This document shows, one piece after another, positions 6,406-7,592 of a stretch of 7,592 nt of DNA. The stretch is from an uncultured Bacteroidales bacterium. GTDB lineage: Bacteria > Bacteroidota > Bacteroidia > Bacteroidales > UBA932. Location of the stretch: assembly GCA_945982095.1 (NCBI GenBank), contig CAMFRR010000035.1, positions 1-7,592 of the forward strand, given 5' to 3'. Each line of letters begins with the position of its first letter. The stretch's first letter is position 1. The position numbers and the translations under genes were made by a program. Below the pieces are notes generated by a model. It did no database searches. It was not told where the DNA came from and saw only the letters and a program-made list of their open reading frames with translations.

Positions 6406-7203
6406 TTATTCAGCAGACTGAGTTGGATCAATTGTCTCGTTTACTGAAACAACCTCGGTAATCTCGCCGTCAACGCTTACAGTAATGTTGATTGCGCCGT
6501 CTGTATTTGAAGTTGTGAAATTGACCTGGCTCCATTTAGCCTTCTGGAGGGCTACAGTGCCGTTGAATGTCTTCTGTTTACTGCCAAGAGCAGTTGTTGC
6601 AGTGAGAGTCCATTTAACTGTAACAGGCTCGAAATATGCACTTGTTGAAGCCTCTTGTGTCTGTGCAGGAGTACCGAGCTCAACTGTACGGGTATCATAT
6701 GTGGCAGTGACATTTGCACTTGAGAAAACAGAATTGAAAGCCTTATCAGCAGCAAAAGACAGGCGTGAGTTCTGTGGAGTACATTCTACGGCAACATCAG
6801 TAGTTTTACCTGCCTCTACAGTAAAGTTCTCAGTTGTGGCACCAAGTACGCGTACTGCACCTTTACCTTCATTAGCAGCTCCAGCCTCCTCTATTGTATA
6901 GTTCTCAACCTCAAGAGAATATGTGCCTGCCGGAACTTTCCAGTCAGTGATTGAGGAGTACTCACGATGATCCCAAACAACAGTATTTTCTTCTGCTTCA
7001 ATTTTAGTAAGGGTGTTATTGTAACTTGCGAGCTGCTCGCCTCTAATTGAAGTAGAAGCTTTTGTCACAAGCATTTCTGACTCAGCGTTCACGCCAAGTG
7101 ATATGCTGCCATAAAGTTCTTCAGAGCCTGTGCCCTGGAATACATTCTTATTGCAAGATACGAGAGCTGCTGCCGCAGCTGCAAAAACAAAAAACTTTTT
7201 CAT
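6406..7203 (-). CDS. DUF4493-like lipoprotein
   Basis: This 265-residue protein has a lipoprotein signal (MKKFFVF, an Ala run, LVSC) with Cys17 as the lipidated residue. The mature protein shows the DUF4493-type pattern: an opening YGSISLGV (31-38), the strand VPAGTYSLEVENY (90-102), FTVEAGKTTDVAVEC (127-141) before a PQN turn, and a C-terminal WTLTATTALGSKQKTF (198-213) shared with the two neighbouring paralogues. It is mostly beta and low in Cys, as expected for an extracytoplasmic sandwich protein. It begins 18 bases after the truncated gene upstream and is followed after 11 bases by the next. The function is unknown; fimbrillin-like surface lipoproteins in the same order share the anchor and tandem layout but not clearly the sequence. 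Confidence 0.78.
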   Translation of the reverse strand: MKKFFVFAAAAAALVSCNKNVFQGTGSEELYGSISLGVNAESEMLVTKASTSIRGEQLASYNNTLTKIEAEENTVVWDHREYSSITDWKVPAGTYSLEVENYTIEEAGAANEGKGAVRVLGATTENFTVEAGKTTDVAVECTPQNSRLSFAADKAFNSVFSSANVTATYDTRTVELGTPAQTQEASTSAYFEPVTVKWTLTATTALGSKQKTFNGTVALQKAKWSQVNFTTSNTDGAINITVSVDGEITEVVSVNETIDPTQSAE

Positions 7204-7221
7204 ATTCTATTTTCAATTTTA

Positions 7222-7547
7222 TTATTCGTATGGATTATATGAGCCGTCTATAGAGGCTTCTTCGTTGATTGTAGTGTCAATGGTGATGGCGTCTTCAGCA
7301 ATGTTCAGCTGTCCATTGCTTGCATTGATGCTGACGTTAAGACGAATGTTGTCTTTTGCAACAAGAGTCCTGCTGCCGCTTTTGTTTATTGCTGCATTGG
7401 TGTCTTTCAAGCTGCCGCTGATAGTCCAGGAGAAGCCGTTCTCGGCAGTTGGATTGAACCAAAAAACACATGGATCTGCAGAATATGCAGTTTCGATTTT
7501 CCTTTTTCCGCTGGTCAGTTGCACTTTGAGGTCATTGTTGGCATAAG
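7222..7547 (-). CDS. DUF4493-like lipoprotein, 5'-truncated by contig end
   Basis: Only the C-terminal 108 or so codons are present. The reading frame stays open to 7547, where genomic sequence stops at an adapter, so the GTG at 7522-7524 is an internal valine and not a start; codons upstream read YANNDLK. The visible part matches the C-terminal half of the two genes that follow: FSWTISGSLKDTNAA aligns with VKWTLTATTALGS and INYAVTATVKSTS, and a similar TLVAKDNIRLNVSI strand comes next. The tail ends DGSYNPYE. It is therefore the first visible member of the lipoprotein cassette. The signal peptide and lipobox are missing, so export is inferred from the paralogues. Confidence 0.68.
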
Positions 7548-7592
7548 CTGTCTCTTATACACATCTGACGCTGCCGACGACTCCTTACGTGT
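7548..7592. other. Nextera sequencing adapter with i5 index (artefact)
   Basis: Bases 7548-7566 are CTGTCTCTTATACACATCT, the Tn5 mosaic end used in Nextera libraries. GACGCTGCCGACGA (7567-7580) completes the read-2-side Nextera adapter. CTCCTTAC (7581-7588) is the reverse complement of GTAAGGAG, which I recall as i5 index N505/S505, and GTGT begins the P5 primer. The order is exactly that of a read through a short insert. It is not a transposon in the organism. Confidence 0.98.

Noticed and set aside
7548..7566. A Tn5/IS50-type mosaic end suggesting a transposon
   Set aside because: It is followed by the rest of the Nextera adapter, an index and primer sequence, so it is a library artefact.

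Overview
The window looks like a piece of a Bacteroidales (Bacteroidota) genome. The evidence is a run of lipoproteins with Bacteroidota-type signal peptides, DUF4493-like proteins (a family known essentially from this order), A/T-rich start regions with no Shine-Dalgarno sequence, and interspersed repeats whose translations give the familiar spurious 'CHFERS...' peptides. The species cannot be told from the sequence. The last 45 bases (7548-7592) are not genomic: they are an Illumina Nextera adapter with an i5 index left on the end of an assembled contig, so the real sequence ends at 7547.

All six supported genes lie on the minus strand and read from right to left. At 7547-3823 there are four consecutive genes separated by only 18, 11 and 13 bases. 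The first is cut off at its 5' end by the contig edge. The three complete genes encode lipoproteins that resemble each other and the DUF4493 family; the fourth is much longer, with an unrecognised C-terminal half. They look like one operon encoding cell-envelope, possibly surface-exposed, beta-sandwich proteins. The operon promoter is outside the window.

After 102 bases holding a set of mutually exclusive GTTTTGC/GCAAAAC inverted repeats comes a secreted SIMPL-domain (DUF541) protein (3720-2965), followed by a strong intrinsic terminator (2926-2893). The next gene (2812-620) encodes a glycogen-debranching-like glycosidase (GH133 / GDE_C fold) carrying a lipoprotein signal, which is unusual for a family normally found in the cytoplasm.

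The left end (1-619) has no convincing gene. It holds a degenerate tandem repeat (about 105-240), a cluster of REP-like palindromic repeats (313-546) and a candidate terminator for the glycosidase gene (566-580).

The simplest functional reading is an envelope locus: a cassette of paralogous lipoproteins of unknown role, with a SIMPL protein and an exported alpha-glucan-type glycosidase downstream, each of the latter two probably its own transcription unit. No defence system, mobile element, CRISPR array or RNA gene was found. The least understood parts are the lipoprotein cassette, especially the long distal member, and the exported debranching-type enzyme.
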